Assembly (NCBI RefSeq): GCF_010731855.1
Contig: NZ_AP022620.1
Coordinates: forward strand, 2,852,001 to 2,916,000
Direction of reading: 5' to 3'
Source: Mycolicibacterium anyangense
Lineage (GTDB): Bacteria; Actinomycetota; Actinomycetes; Mycobacteriales; Mycobacteriaceae
Length of the DNA stretch: 64,000 nt
Each line of letters starts with the position of its first letter. The stretch's first letter is position 1. Shown one piece after another: positions 46,597 through 55,175 of the stretch. Below the pieces are notes generated by a model. It was not told the origin of the DNA, searched no databases, and was given only the letters and a program-made list of their open reading frames with translations. A program made the translations under genes and the position numbers.

Positions 46597-47760
46597 GGCC
46601 TGCTCGAGGTCGCCGAGCAGGTCGGCCGGGTCCTCGATACCGACGGACAGGCGCACCAGATCCGCCGGCACCTCCAACTGGGATCCGGCCGTCGACGCGT
46701 GCGTCATGGCGCCTGGCAGCTCGATCAGCGACTCCACCCCGCCGAGAGATTCGGCGAGGATGAAAACCTCTGTGCGCGAGCACAACCGGCGCGCCGCCTC
46801 GATACCGCCGCGCATCCGCACCGACACCATGCCGCCGAACCCGCGCATCTGGCGGGCGGCCACCTGGTGGCCGGGATGGCTGGGCAGGCCCGGATAGAGC
46901 ACCTGGGTCACCGCCGCGTGCCCGTCGAGGAACTCGGCCACCTTCGCGGCGTTCGCACTGTGCCGGCCCATCCGCAGTTCCAGGGTCTTCAGCCCACGCA
47001 TCGTCAGGTAGGCGTCGAACGGGCCAGGCACACCGCCGGACCCGTTCTGCAGGAAGGCGAACTTGACGTCGAGCTCCTCGTCGTTGGTCACCAGCGCACC
47101 GCCGACCACGTCGGAGTGCCCGCCGATGTACTTGGTCGTCGAGTGCAGCACGATATCGGCGCCCAGCGACAGCGGTTGCTGCAAGGCAGGTGAAGCAAAG
47201 GTGTTGTCCACCAACACTTTCACCCCAGCCGCAGCGGCAATCTGGCTGATACCGGCGATGTCGGCGATCGACAACAGCGGGTTGGTTGGGGTCTCCACCC
47301 AGATCAGTCGGGTCCGGCTGGTGATCGCCGCGCGCACCGCGTCGAGGTCCGACAGCGGCACCGGGGTGTGCTCCACACCCCACTGGCTGAACACCTTGTC
47401 GATCAGCCGGAAGGTGCCGCCGTAGGCGTCGTCGGGGATCACCAGGTGATCGCCGGGGCGCAGTACGGCGCGTAGCGCACAGTCGGTGGCGGCCATCCCG
47501 GAACTGAACGCCCGCCCGAAGGTGCCGTCCTCGACGGCGGCCAGGACGGCCTCCAGTGCGGCGCGGGTGGGGTTGCCGGTCCGGGCGTATTCGAAGCCGC
47601 CGCGCAGTCCGCCGACGCCGTCCTGGGCGAAGGTGCTGCTGGCGTAGATCGGCGCGTTGACCGCGCCGGTCGCCGGGTCGGGCCGGTATCCGGCGTGGAT
47701 GGCCTTGGTCGCGAACCCCTGCGCCCGGTGGCGGTCGGCGGCGCTACGCTGCTCACTCAT
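46588..47760 (-). CDS. metB: Cystathionine gamma-synthase
   Basis: This 390-residue PLP enzyme of the Cys/Met metabolism family has TKAIHAGYRPDPATGAVN near the N-terminus, VLHSTTKYIGGHSDVVGGAL with the PLP lysine, and a GGVESLIELPGAMTHAS active-site segment. It makes cystathionine from an activated homoserine and cysteine; in mycobacteria cystathionine gamma-lyase activity is also possible. The ATG at 47760 is used because MSEQRSAADRHRAQGFATKA fits. It converges on GPP34. Confidence 0.93.
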   Translation of the reverse strand: MSEQRSAADRHRAQGFATKAIHAGYRPDPATGAVNAPIYASSTFAQDGVGGLRGGFEYARTGNPTRAALEAVLAAVEDGTFGRAFSSGMAATDCALRAVLRPGDHLVIPDDAYGGTFRLIDKVFSQWGVEHTPVPLSDLDAVRAAITSRTRLIWVETPTNPLLSIADIAGISQIAAAAGVKVLVDNTFASPALQQPLSLGADIVLHSTTKYIGGHSDVVGGALVTNDEELDVKFAFLQNGSGGVPGPFDAYLTMRGLKTLELRMGRHSANAAKVAEFLDGHAAVTQVLYPGLPSHPGHQVAARQMRGFGGMVSVRMRGGIEAARRLCSRTEVFILAESLGGVESLIELPGAMTHASTAGSQLEVPADLVRLSVGIEDPADLLGDLEQALG

Positions 47761-47784
47761 TCTGACGAGCCTATCGGCATGAGA

Positions 47785-47815
47785 AAAGGCGCCCACCCTC
47801 GGAGTGAGCGCCTTT
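47785..47815 (-). terminator. Intrinsic terminator of the RDD gene pair
   Basis: AAAGGCGC and GCGCCTTT form a perfect 8-bp stem around a 15-nt loop, located just after the RDD stop codons on the minus strand. A U-rich run follows the stem on that strand. It sits between the RDD genes and metB, both on the minus strand, and so insulates metB. Confidence 0.7.
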
Positions 47816-47826
47816 CCCCTCCAGTC

Positions 47827-48432
47827 TCAGATCGGCAGGCAGACCGTGGTCATGATCTTGTCGGCCAGCGTCTGACGCTTGGCGTCCCACAGCGGGAACA
47901 GGTACCCGATGTAGCAGATGATCGCGTCGACGATGTGCGCCAACTGCCGCACGATCGACAACCCGAATCCGATCGGCTGCCCGGTCTTCTCGCTGACCAC
48001 CTTGAACTTGAGCACCGACTTGCCGATGCTCGAGCCGGTGGTGCCCTGCCGGTAGCCGTAGTTCCAGATCACGAATGCCAGTGCGGCCAGACCGAACACG
48101 AACGACAGCACCAGCCCCAGCGTCGACGGCTCCGACGTGCAGGCCACCCCGTAGCTGTTGTCGCCGCTGGTCGAGACGCAGTTGTTCTCACCCGTCGCGT
48201 ACATCAGGCCCTGGCCCACGCCGGACAGGATGGCAACCGGGATGGCGTCGATGATGTAGGCCAGGACCCGGGTGATCCAGGAGGTGTAGGCCTCCTTGGG
48301 CAGCGCGCCCAGCGGTCCGGCACCCGGCGGCGGGTAGTTCCCGGGCGGCGGCGGGGGGTAGTTCCCCGGCGGGGGCGGCGGGTAATTGCCCGGCGGGGGC
48401 GGCGGGTAGTCGCCAGGAGGTGGAACTGTCAT
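47827..48432 (-). CDS. RDD-family membrane protein with proline-rich N-terminus (paralogue 1)
   Basis: The 201-residue protein starts with a PPPGNYPPPP repeat segment (about 35 residues). An RDD domain with three to four membrane helices follows, containing WITRVLAYIIDAIPVAIL and GSSIGKSVLKFKVVSEKTG. It is a tandem paralogue of the gene at 48449-49180. The nucleotide sequence of the final 230 bp is about nine-tenths identical between them, implying recent duplication or gene conversion. Confidence 0.87.
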   Translation of the reverse strand: MTVPPPGDYPPPPPGNYPPPPPGNYPPPPPGNYPPPGAGPLGALPKEAYTSWITRVLAYIIDAIPVAILSGVGQGLMYATGENNCVSTSGDNSYGVACTSEPSTLGLVLSFVFGLAALAFVIWNYGYRQGTTGSSIGKSVLKFKVVSEKTGQPIGFGLSIVRQLAHIVDAIICYIGYLFPLWDAKRQTLADKIMTTVCLPI

Positions 48433-48448
48433 GGTGTCAATCCTTCTC

Positions 48449-49180
48449 TTACAGGGGTAGGCAGACCGTGGTCATGATCTTGTCGGCCAGCGTCTGGCGC
48501 TTGGCGTCCCACAGCGGGAACAGGTACCCGATGTAGCAGATGATGCCGTCGATGATGTGCGCCAACTGACGCACGATCGACAGCCCGAATCCGATCGGCT
48601 GCCCGGTCTTTTCGCTGACGACCTTGAACTTCATGATCGACTTGCCGATGCTCGAGCCGGTGGTGCCCTGCTTGTAGCCGTAGTTCCAGACCAGGTAGGC
48701 CAGGCCGATCAAGACGCTCAGGGTCGCGGCCACCACGCCCAGCGTGGAGGTACTGGCCGTGCAGTACGACCCGGTCGCGTAGTCAGAGCTGTCGGTGATG
48801 CACGCACTCTCCGTGGTGGAAGCCTCGATGCCGTACCCGATGCCCACGATGATGAAGTACGGGATGTAGTCGATGATCCACGCCACCACGCGGGTGAACC
48901 ACGACGTGTAGGCGGCCTGCGGCAGCTGGCCGACGGGCTGTCCCGGCAGTGCCGGCGCACCGAATCCGGCGCCGGGAGGCGGCGGCGCGTACCCACCCTG
49001 CGGCGGCGGGGGCGGCGGGTAGCCGCCACCCGGCGGGGGCGGCGGTGGGTAACCACCCGGGGGCGGGTAGCTACCCTGCGGCGGCGGGAATCCGCCACCG
49101 GGCGGCGGCGGGAATCCACCCGGTGGCGGCGACGGTGGCGGGTAATTGCCGGGCGGCGGCCCAGGCGGTTGTTCGGTCAT
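48449..49180 (-). CDS. pra: Proline-rich antigen homologue Pra (RDD family, paralogue 2)
   Basis: The ATG at 49180 gives 243 residues. The first 100 are proline/glycine repeats of PPPGGYPPPP type, resembling the mycobacterial proline-rich 36-kDa antigen. The remainder is an RDD membrane domain (WFTRVVAWIIDYIPYFIIV). In M. tuberculosis pra (Rv1078) lies between metB and cbs, as here. It is in one unit with the shorter paralogue, 16 bp apart. Confidence 0.88.
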   Translation of the reverse strand: MTEQPPGPPPGNYPPPSPPPGGFPPPPGGGFPPPQGSYPPPGGYPPPPPPGGGYPPPPPPQGGYAPPPPGAGFGAPALPGQPVGQLPQAAYTSWFTRVVAWIIDYIPYFIIVGIGYGIEASTTESACITDSSDYATGSYCTASTSTLGVVAATLSVLIGLAYLVWNYGYKQGTTGSSIGKSIMKFKVVSEKTGQPIGFGLSIVRQLAHIIDGIICYIGYLFPLWDAKRQTLADKIMTTVCLPL

Positions 49181-49292
49181 GACGCCTTCCAGCAGAGGAG
49201 TGAGCTGAGGTAAAGCGGCACACAATTTACCTGAGAACCTGCTGCGTATCGGTTCAAAGCGCAATGTTCACCTGCCCGATACACGGGCCGTG

Positions 49293-50687
49293 TCAGCGGC
49301 GCCGCGGGCCCTCCGAGAGGAACCCCAGGAGGTCGTGGCGGGTGATCACGCCGACCGGCTTGCCCTCTTCGACGACCATCAGCGCGTCCGAGTCGCGCAG
49401 CGACTTCGCCGCCGCGCTGACCAGTTCACCGCCGCCGATCAGCGGCAGCGGCGGCCCCATGTGCAGGGCCACCGCGTCGGCCAGTTTGGCGCGGCCCTCG
49501 AACACCGCGGACAGCAGGTCGCGCTCGGACACGCTGCCCGCGACTTCGCCTGCCATCACCGGCGGTTCGGCGCCGACGACGGGCATCTGGGACACCCCGT
49601 ACTCCCGCAGGATGCCGATCGCGTCACGCACCGTCTCCGACGGGTGGGTGTGCACCAGATCGGGTAGTTCGCCGGACTTCCCGCGCAGCACGTCGGCGAC
49701 GACGGGCTCGGGAACCGTCTCGTCCAGTGGTGTCCGCAGGAATCCGTAGGACGACATCCACGCGTCGTTGAAGATCTTGGACAGGTAGCCGCGCCCACCG
49801 TCGGGCAACAGCACCACCACGACCGCGTCCGGACCGGCATCCTTGGCCACCCTCAGTGCGGCCACCACCGCCATCCCGCACGAGCCGCCGACCAGCAGCG
49901 CCTCCTCGCGGGCCAGCCGCCGCGTCATGTCGAAGGAGTCGGCGTCGGACACGGCGATGATCTCGTCGGGCACCGTCGGGTCGTAAGCCGACGGCCAGAA
50001 ATCCTCGCCAACGCCTTCGACCAGGTAAGGCCGCCCGGTACCGCCGGAGTACACCGAGCCCTCGGGGTCGGCGCCGATGATCTTCACCCGCCCGCCGGAG
50101 ACCTCCTTGAGGTAGCGGCCGGTGCCGGTGATCGTGCCGCCAGTGCCCACGCCGGCCACGAAGTGGGTGATCTTGCCCTCGGTGTCGGCCCAGATCTCCG
50201 GGCCGGTGGTCTCGTAGTGGCTGGCCGGCCCGTTGGGGTTGGAGTACTGGTCGGGCTTCCAGGCGCCGTCGATCTCGCGGACCAGCCGGTCGGAGACGTT
50301 GTAGTAGCTGTCGGGGTGCTCCGGGGGTACCGCCGTCGGGCAGACGACCACCTCGGCACCGTAGGCCCGCAGGACGTTGCGCTTGTCCTCGCTGACCTTG
50401 TCCGGGCAAACAAATACGCACTTGTATCCGCGCCGCTGGGCCACCAGCGCCAGACCCACGCCGGTGTTGCCGGAGGTGGGTTCGACGATGGTCCCGCCGG
50501 GCTTGAGCGCTCCACTGGCTTCGGCGGCGTCGATCATCTTGACCGCGATGCGGTCCTTCGAGCTGGCTCCAGGATTGAGGTATTCGACCTTGGCCGCGAC
50601 CAAACCCGACCCCTCGGGAACCACCGAGTTGAGTCGAACCAGCGGAGTGTTCCCGATCAGCTCGCTGATGTGCGGCGCGATACGCAT
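49293..50687 (-). CDS. cbs: Cystathionine beta-synthase
   Basis: This 464-residue PLP enzyme condenses serine and homocysteine in transsulfuration. The PLP lysine is in NPGASSKDRIA, PLP phosphate contacts are in TSGNTGVGLAL, and GVGTGGTITG is also present. The C-terminal pair of CBS domains (about 335-455; SVSERDLLSAV and GVITRHDLLGFL) probably binds an adenosyl ligand such as SAM. M. tuberculosis Cbs (Rv1077) has the same length. Confidence 0.95.
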   Translation of the reverse strand: MRIAPHISELIGNTPLVRLNSVVPEGSGLVAAKVEYLNPGASSKDRIAVKMIDAAEASGALKPGGTIVEPTSGNTGVGLALVAQRRGYKCVFVCPDKVSEDKRNVLRAYGAEVVVCPTAVPPEHPDSYYNVSDRLVREIDGAWKPDQYSNPNGPASHYETTGPEIWADTEGKITHFVAGVGTGGTITGTGRYLKEVSGGRVKIIGADPEGSVYSGGTGRPYLVEGVGEDFWPSAYDPTVPDEIIAVSDADSFDMTRRLAREEALLVGGSCGMAVVAALRVAKDAGPDAVVVVLLPDGGRGYLSKIFNDAWMSSYGFLRTPLDETVPEPVVADVLRGKSGELPDLVHTHPSETVRDAIGILREYGVSQMPVVGAEPPVMAGEVAGSVSERDLLSAVFEGRAKLADAVALHMGPPLPLIGGGELVSAAAKSLRDSDALMVVEEGKPVGVITRHDLLGFLSEGPRRR

Positions 50688-50721
50688 GCCTACATGTTCT
50701 CAGGCGCCCAACGGGGTCCGC

Positions 50722-51759
50722 TCAGCCGGTGGCCTCCCGGATGTACTCACCGATCTGGCGCAGCGAGCGCGTGGCCTCCGGGATCAGCGGTGCGGCGAGC
50801 TGGAAGTCGTGGATCTGCCCCGGCCACACCCGCACCTCGGTCGGAACCCCCGCCGCGGCCAGCCGGCGGGCCGCCAGCCGGGCGTCGTGCAGCAGCACCT
50901 CCGAACCCGAGACGTGGATGAGCGTGCGGGGCAGCCCGGGCTCGATGTGTTCGAGCGGTTCGTAAGCGCCCTCGGGTTCACCGTCGACGACGTTCTTGGC
51001 CGCCGCCCGGGCCACCAACGCGACGAGCGCGTCAAAAGCCTTGGGCGGGAACATCGCATCGGTGTGGATGTTCGGGTGGTTGAGCTTGGGGCCGTGGTCG
51101 AGTTGCAGCAGCGGAGACAGGGCGACCAGCGCGGCCGGCTCCTCCCCCTCGGCCTGCAGGCGCTGCGCCAGCGCGAGCGACAGGTAGCCGCCCGCGGAGT
51201 CGCCGGCAAGCACGATCTGGTCGGGCTGGTAACCGCGCAGCCGGAGCCACTGGTAGGCGTCGTAGCAGTCGTCGAGGGCTTGGCCGATGGAGTGCTTGGG
51301 GATCAGGCGGTAGTCGACGACCAGCACCGGGGAATCGGCGAACTTCGACAGCGCAGTTGAAATCCGGCTGTGCGAATTGACGCCACATGTCAGGAACGCC
51401 CCGCCGTGCATGTAGAGCACGATGCGACGGCGACCGTCCGCGGGTAGCACACCCGGGGCGCGAACCAGTTGCGCCGAGGCGTTGGGCAGCCCGACGGTGG
51501 CGCGCACGGTGCCCGGGGTGGGCAGGATCGCGCGCGCGACGAAGTCGACGAGGCCGAACGGCCACGGCCAGTGCGGCACGTGACTCAGGACGGCCAGGGT
51601 GGGCCACATGGTCACCCGGGTGCCGACGGACACCAGGCGGGCGGCGATGCTGGGGCCGTCCTCGACGACCTCGACGGGTGCGCCATCGGAAACCGGGTAT
51701 CGGCGCGGGCCGTGATGGGGCGAAGAGGCCCGGACCTTGCTGGGTGCGGTCATCGTCAA
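50722..51759 (-). CDS. lipU: Esterase/lipase LipU (HSL family)
   Basis: This 345-residue alpha/beta hydrolase of the hormone-sensitive lipase family has the oxyanion HGGAF motif (YMHGGAFLTCG), the nucleophile serine in GDSAGGYLSL, and late Asp and His in LHDARL and GQIHDFQL. It probably hydrolyses short-chain esters or lipids. Start ATG 51759 or 51753. It lies 34 bp upstream of cbs. Confidence 0.9.
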   Translation of the reverse strand: MTMTAPSKVRASSPHHGPRRYPVSDGAPVEVVEDGPSIAARLVSVGTRVTMWPTLAVLSHVPHWPWPFGLVDFVARAILPTPGTVRATVGLPNASAQLVRAPGVLPADGRRRIVLYMHGGAFLTCGVNSHSRISTALSKFADSPVLVVDYRLIPKHSIGQALDDCYDAYQWLRLRGYQPDQIVLAGDSAGGYLSLALAQRLQAEGEEPAALVALSPLLQLDHGPKLNHPNIHTDAMFPPKAFDALVALVARAAAKNVVDGEPEGAYEPLEHIEPGLPRTLIHVSGSEVLLHDARLAARRLAAAGVPTEVRVWPGQIHDFQLAAPLIPEATRSLRQIGEYIREATG

Positions 51760-51946
51760 ACACTCCCTACGCCGATGTAGATACGTGTCCCCGGGACCCG
51801 CCAGCGAACCCCGGTAACTTAGCTTGACAGCTGCATTAGATACAACAACTAACGATCTGATTTCTTACCTGAAGTGATACCTGTCCGTAATCGCGGGGCC
51901 ACTGTCGCGACCGCTTCCGCGGGGTTGCGCGACCTAAACTGGCCGG

Positions 51947-52912
51947 GTGGACATGCGCGCGCCGCGTCGTTCGACGGTGGTGCTGGGGGTGGCGGGAGTG
52001 CTCGCCTCCACCGGCACAGCGGTGTTGGGTGCCCGCACCCTGCTCTCCGAACAGGCCGCACAGGCCCGCACGGTCATCCCGAAGTCCTGGGATGTGCCGC
52101 CGCGCGCCGACGGTGTCTACGCCCCGGGCGGCGGGCCGGTGCAGCGCTGGGAGCGCGGCGTCCCCTATGACCTGCACCTGATGATCTTCGGTGACTCCAC
52201 GGCCACCGGGTACGGCTGCCGTGACGCCGACGAGGTGCCCGGGGTGGTGATCGCCCGGGGGCTGGCCGAGGAGTCCGGCAAACGGATCCGGCTCTCGACC
52301 AAGGCCATCGTGGGTGCGACGTCGAAAGGGCTGTCCGGTCAGGTGGACGCGATGTTCGTCGCCGGTCCCCCGCCGGACGCCGCGGTCATCATGATCGGGG
52401 CCAACGACATCACCGCGCTCAACGGCATCGGGCCGTCGGCCCATCGGCTGGGTTCGGCGGTGCAGCGCCTGCGGGCCAGCGGTGCGGTGGTGGTGGTCGG
52501 TACCTGCCCCGACTTCGGCGTCATCACCGCGATCCCGCAGCCGCTGCGCTATGCCGCCCGCTCCCGCGGGCTGCACCTGGCCCGGGTGCAGGCCGCCGCG
52601 GTAAGAGCCGCGGGCGGGGTACCGGTGCCGCTGGCGGATCTGCTGGCACCGAACTTCGAAGAGACCCCGGAGTTGATGTTCTCCGACGACAAGTACCACC
52701 CGTCGGCCGCGGGCTATGCGCTGGCCGCCAACCAGTTGCTGCCCGCGCTGTGCCATGCGCTGGGTGAGTGGACCGGGGCCACCGTGCCGGATCTGCCGTG
52801 GCTCACTCCGTCGCAGAGCTGGAACGTCTCGGCCCGGCTGGCGCCGATCACCAGGCTGCTGCGCCGCCGGACAACCGGGGTCCCCGCACCGATCGTGGTG
52901 ACCGCGGGCTAG
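51947..52912 (+). CDS. Secreted SGNH/GDSL hydrolase (Rv1075c-like)
   Basis: The 321-residue protein has an N-terminal signal/anchor (TVVLGVAGVLASTGTAVLGA), nucleophile GDSTATGYG (about residue 77), the block-III GANDI motif and the DDKYHPSAAGYA catalytic histidine. M. tuberculosis Rv1075c is a cell-associated esterase. Start GTG 51947 or ATG 51953. Divergent from lipU. Confidence 0.9.
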   Translation: MDMRAPRRSTVVLGVAGVLASTGTAVLGARTLLSEQAAQARTVIPKSWDVPPRADGVYAPGGGPVQRWERGVPYDLHLMIFGDSTATGYGCRDADEVPGVVIARGLAEESGKRIRLSTKAIVGATSKGLSGQVDAMFVAGPPPDAAVIMIGANDITALNGIGPSAHRLGSAVQRLRASGAVVVVGTCPDFGVITAIPQPLRYAARSRGLHLARVQAAAVRAAGGVPVPLADLLAPNFEETPELMFSDDKYHPSAAGYALAANQLLPALCHALGEWTGATVPDLPWLTPSQSWNVSARLAPITRLLRRRTTGVPAPIVVTAG

Positions 52913-52955
52913 GTTCGTGTGCAGTTGCCGCACATCTTCTCGAGGAGTCCCTCTC

Positions 52956-54173
52956 ATGGCTGAAGCCGTCATCGTTTCCACTGCCCGCTCACCGATCGGC
53001 CGCGCCTACAAGGGGTCGCTGGTCAGTATCCGCCCCGACGACCTGGCCGCTCAGATGGTCAAGGCCGCCCTGGACAAGGTGCCCGGCCTGGACCCCCGCG
53101 AGATCGACGACCTGATCATGGGCTGCGGCCAGCCGGGCGGTGAGTCCGGTTTCAACATCGGCCGCACCGTCGCGGTACAGCTGGGCTACGACTACCTGCC
53201 CGGTACCACGGTGAACCGGTACTGCTCGTCGTCGCTGCAGACCACCCGGATGGCGTTCCACGCGATCAAGGCCGGGGAAGGCCACGCGTTCATCTCGGCC
53301 GGGGTGGAGACCGTGTCGCAGTTCAGTAAGGGCAGCGCGGACGGCTGGCCGGACACCCACAACCCGCTGTACAAGGAGGCCGGTGAGCGGTCGGCGGCCG
53401 CGTCGGCCGGTGCCGAGGAGTGGCACGATCCGCGCGAGGACGGCCTGCTTCCCGATGTCTACATCGCGATGGGCCAGACCGCCGAGAACGTGGCGCTGTA
53501 CACCGGGATCAGCCGCGAGGACCAGGACCACTGGGGTGTGCGCTCGCAGAACCGTGCCGAGGAGGCCATCAAGAACGGTTTCTTCGAGCGTGAGATCGTG
53601 CCCGTGACGCTGCCCGACGGCACCGTCGTCTCCAAGGATGACGGGCCGCGCGCCGGCACCACCTACGAGGCGCTCAGCCAGCTCAAGCCGGTATTCCGGC
53701 CAAACGGCACGGTGACCGCGGGTAATGCCTGCCCGCTCAACGACGGTGCAGCGGCGCTGGTGATCGTCTCTGACACCAAGGCCAAGGAGCTGGGCCTGAC
53801 CCCGCTGGCGCGCATCGTGTCGACGGGTGTGTCGGGCCTGTCGCCGGAGATCATGGGCCTGGGTCCGATCGAGGCGGTCAAGAAGGCGCTGGCGAACGCC
53901 AAGCTGTCGATCTCCGATATCGACCTGTACGAGATCAACGAGGCGTTCGCGGTCCAGGTGCTGGGCTCGGCCCGGGCGCTGGGGATGGACGAGGAGAAGC
54001 TCAACGTCTCCGGCGGCGCGATCGCCCTCGGGCATCCGTTCGGTATGACGGGCGCACGCATCACCGCGACCCTGCTCAACAACCTGCAGACCCACGACAA
54101 GACGTTCGGCATCGAGACGATGTGCGTCGGCGGCGGCCAGGGCATGGCCATGGTCGTCGAGCGCCTCAGCTAG
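52956..54173 (+). CDS. fadA3: Acetyl-CoA acetyltransferase (thiolase), FadA3-like
   Basis: This 405-residue thiolase completes a beta-oxidation cycle. The active cysteine is in VNRYCSSSLQTT, the histidine in GGAIALGHPFGMTGAR, and the second cysteine in CVGGGQGMA. The ATG at 52956 begins MAEAVIVSTARSPIGRA. It lies near echA9 and echA8. It ends 8 bp before a 20-bp inverted repeat. Confidence 0.94.
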   Translation: MAEAVIVSTARSPIGRAYKGSLVSIRPDDLAAQMVKAALDKVPGLDPREIDDLIMGCGQPGGESGFNIGRTVAVQLGYDYLPGTTVNRYCSSSLQTTRMAFHAIKAGEGHAFISAGVETVSQFSKGSADGWPDTHNPLYKEAGERSAAASAGAEEWHDPREDGLLPDVYIAMGQTAENVALYTGISREDQDHWGVRSQNRAEEAIKNGFFEREIVPVTLPDGTVVSKDDGPRAGTTYEALSQLKPVFRPNGTVTAGNACPLNDGAAALVIVSDTKAKELGLTPLARIVSTGVSGLSPEIMGLGPIEAVKKALANAKLSISDIDLYEINEAFAVQVLGSARALGMDEEKLNVSGGAIALGHPFGMTGARITATLLNNLQTHDKTFGIETMCVGGGQGMAMVVERLS

Positions 54174-55072
54174 CCGCCCAATCGATTCTGCGGTGAGGGC
54201 GCACTTTTGCCCTGTTTTCCAGCCCTCACCGCAGAATCGATAGCGCCGCGGACCCGTCGAAGGATGTCTGCGGGCGTGTCGCTCGCGATCACGCGGATGA
54301 CAATCCAACCCAGTCGCGCCAGATCTTCGAGCCGGTGGACATCCTTGGCATATTGCACGCGATCGGTCCGGTGGTGATCGCCGTCGTACTCGACCGCGAC
54401 CTTGACGTCCTCCCAACCCATGTCGAGGTAGTAGGTGGACCAACCGTCGGGACTGCGTACCGGAATCTGAGTGCGCGGACGCGGCAGTCCAGCCTCGACG
54501 AGTAGCACCCGCAGCCAGCTCTCTTTCGGCGACTGCGCACCCGCGTCGACGAGATCAAGAACCGTCTCCAGCCGACGCAGACCGGGAGATCCCGCGTGCC
54601 GGGCGGCGATCGCTCGCACGTCCTCAGCGCTCACTCCTGTCGCGCGAAACAACGCGTCCATCCGCGCCACCGTTAACCGAAGTGGCCGACGACGCCCGAT
54701 ATCGAACGCGGTCCGCTGCGGCGTAGTCACGGGCAACTGCCTGAACGTCGTTCTCTCGTCGGGAAAGAACTTCACGTCATGTGTGCGTAGCCCGGCAGGC
54801 GGCCGGGCATTGGACCAGATCAGTTCGACGGGCGAGTTGTCGTCGAGCCACTTGGCACCATGCAGACCGGCAGCCGTCAGGCCCATCACCGTGCCACCCC
54901 GATGCGACCAGAGCCAGGCGGCCAGCGCCTTGTCGTACAGCGTCAGCGAAACGCTGTTAGGGGCATACACGTTGGGAAACACGGGCCGAAAGCCGGCACG
55001 TAGCTGATGGCGGCGCAGTTGGCCGCTGGCAAGCGCCTCACTGCCGATGAAGGGACCAGTGGATGTCTGCAC
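54170..55072 (-). CDS. AbiEi/DUF559-type protein with PD-(D/E)XK-like endonuclease domain
   Basis: The 300-residue protein has an N-terminal region resembling the AbiEi antitoxin-like fold (residues 1-150, GLTAAGLHGAKWL) and a C-terminal DUF559/Vsr-like nuclease domain. That domain has YLDMGWEDVKVAVEYDGDHH, then RLEDLARLGWIVIRV. The D...ExD pattern is compatible with an active PD-(D/E)XK site. Such genes are numerous in mycobacteria and lack an adjacent AbiEii toxin here. The gene is intact. The 3' end, including the last codons, contains both arms of a 20-bp perfect inverted repeat, so the element has been absorbed into the reading frame. Confidence 0.75.
   Translation of the reverse strand: MQTSTGPFIGSEALASGQLRRHQLRAGFRPVFPNVYAPNSVSLTLYDKALAAWLWSHRGGTVMGLTAAGLHGAKWLDDNSPVELIWSNARPPAGLRTHDVKFFPDERTTFRQLPVTTPQRTAFDIGRRRPLRLTVARMDALFRATGVSAEDVRAIAARHAGSPGLRRLETVLDLVDAGAQSPKESWLRVLLVEAGLPRPRTQIPVRSPDGWSTYYLDMGWEDVKVAVEYDGDHHRTDRVQYAKDVHRLEDLARLGWIVIRVIASDTPADILRRVRGAIDSAVRAGKQGKSAPSPQNRLGG
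54181..54241. repeat. REP-like palindrome, 20-bp perfect inverted repeat
   Basis: The left arm (54181-54200) is the exact reverse complement of the right arm (54222-54241), with a 21-nt T-rich loop. It lies between the ends of convergent fadA3 and the DUF559 gene and forms the C-terminus of the latter. The long, GC-balanced arms resemble a dispersed palindromic unit. It can also act as a bidirectional terminator. No other copy was seen in the window. Confidence 0.9.
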
Positions 55073-55127
55073 GCCGGCAGGTTCGCACCGCCGGACTCTT
55101 CGGGCACGTCACCCCTGTGGACAACGA

Positions 55128-55163
55128 CAAAGCCCCGGCCTCTCGAAAGGGGCCGGGGCTTTG
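55128..55163. terminator. Strong bidirectional intrinsic terminator
   Basis: CAAAGCCCCGGCC and GGCCGGGGCTTTG form a perfect 13-bp stem around a 10-nt loop, between the BI-1 gene end and the upstream end of the DUF559 gene. It terminates minus-strand transcription of the BI-1 gene before the DUF559 gene. Confidence 0.85.
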
Positions 55164-55175
55164 CGAAGCGATTCA

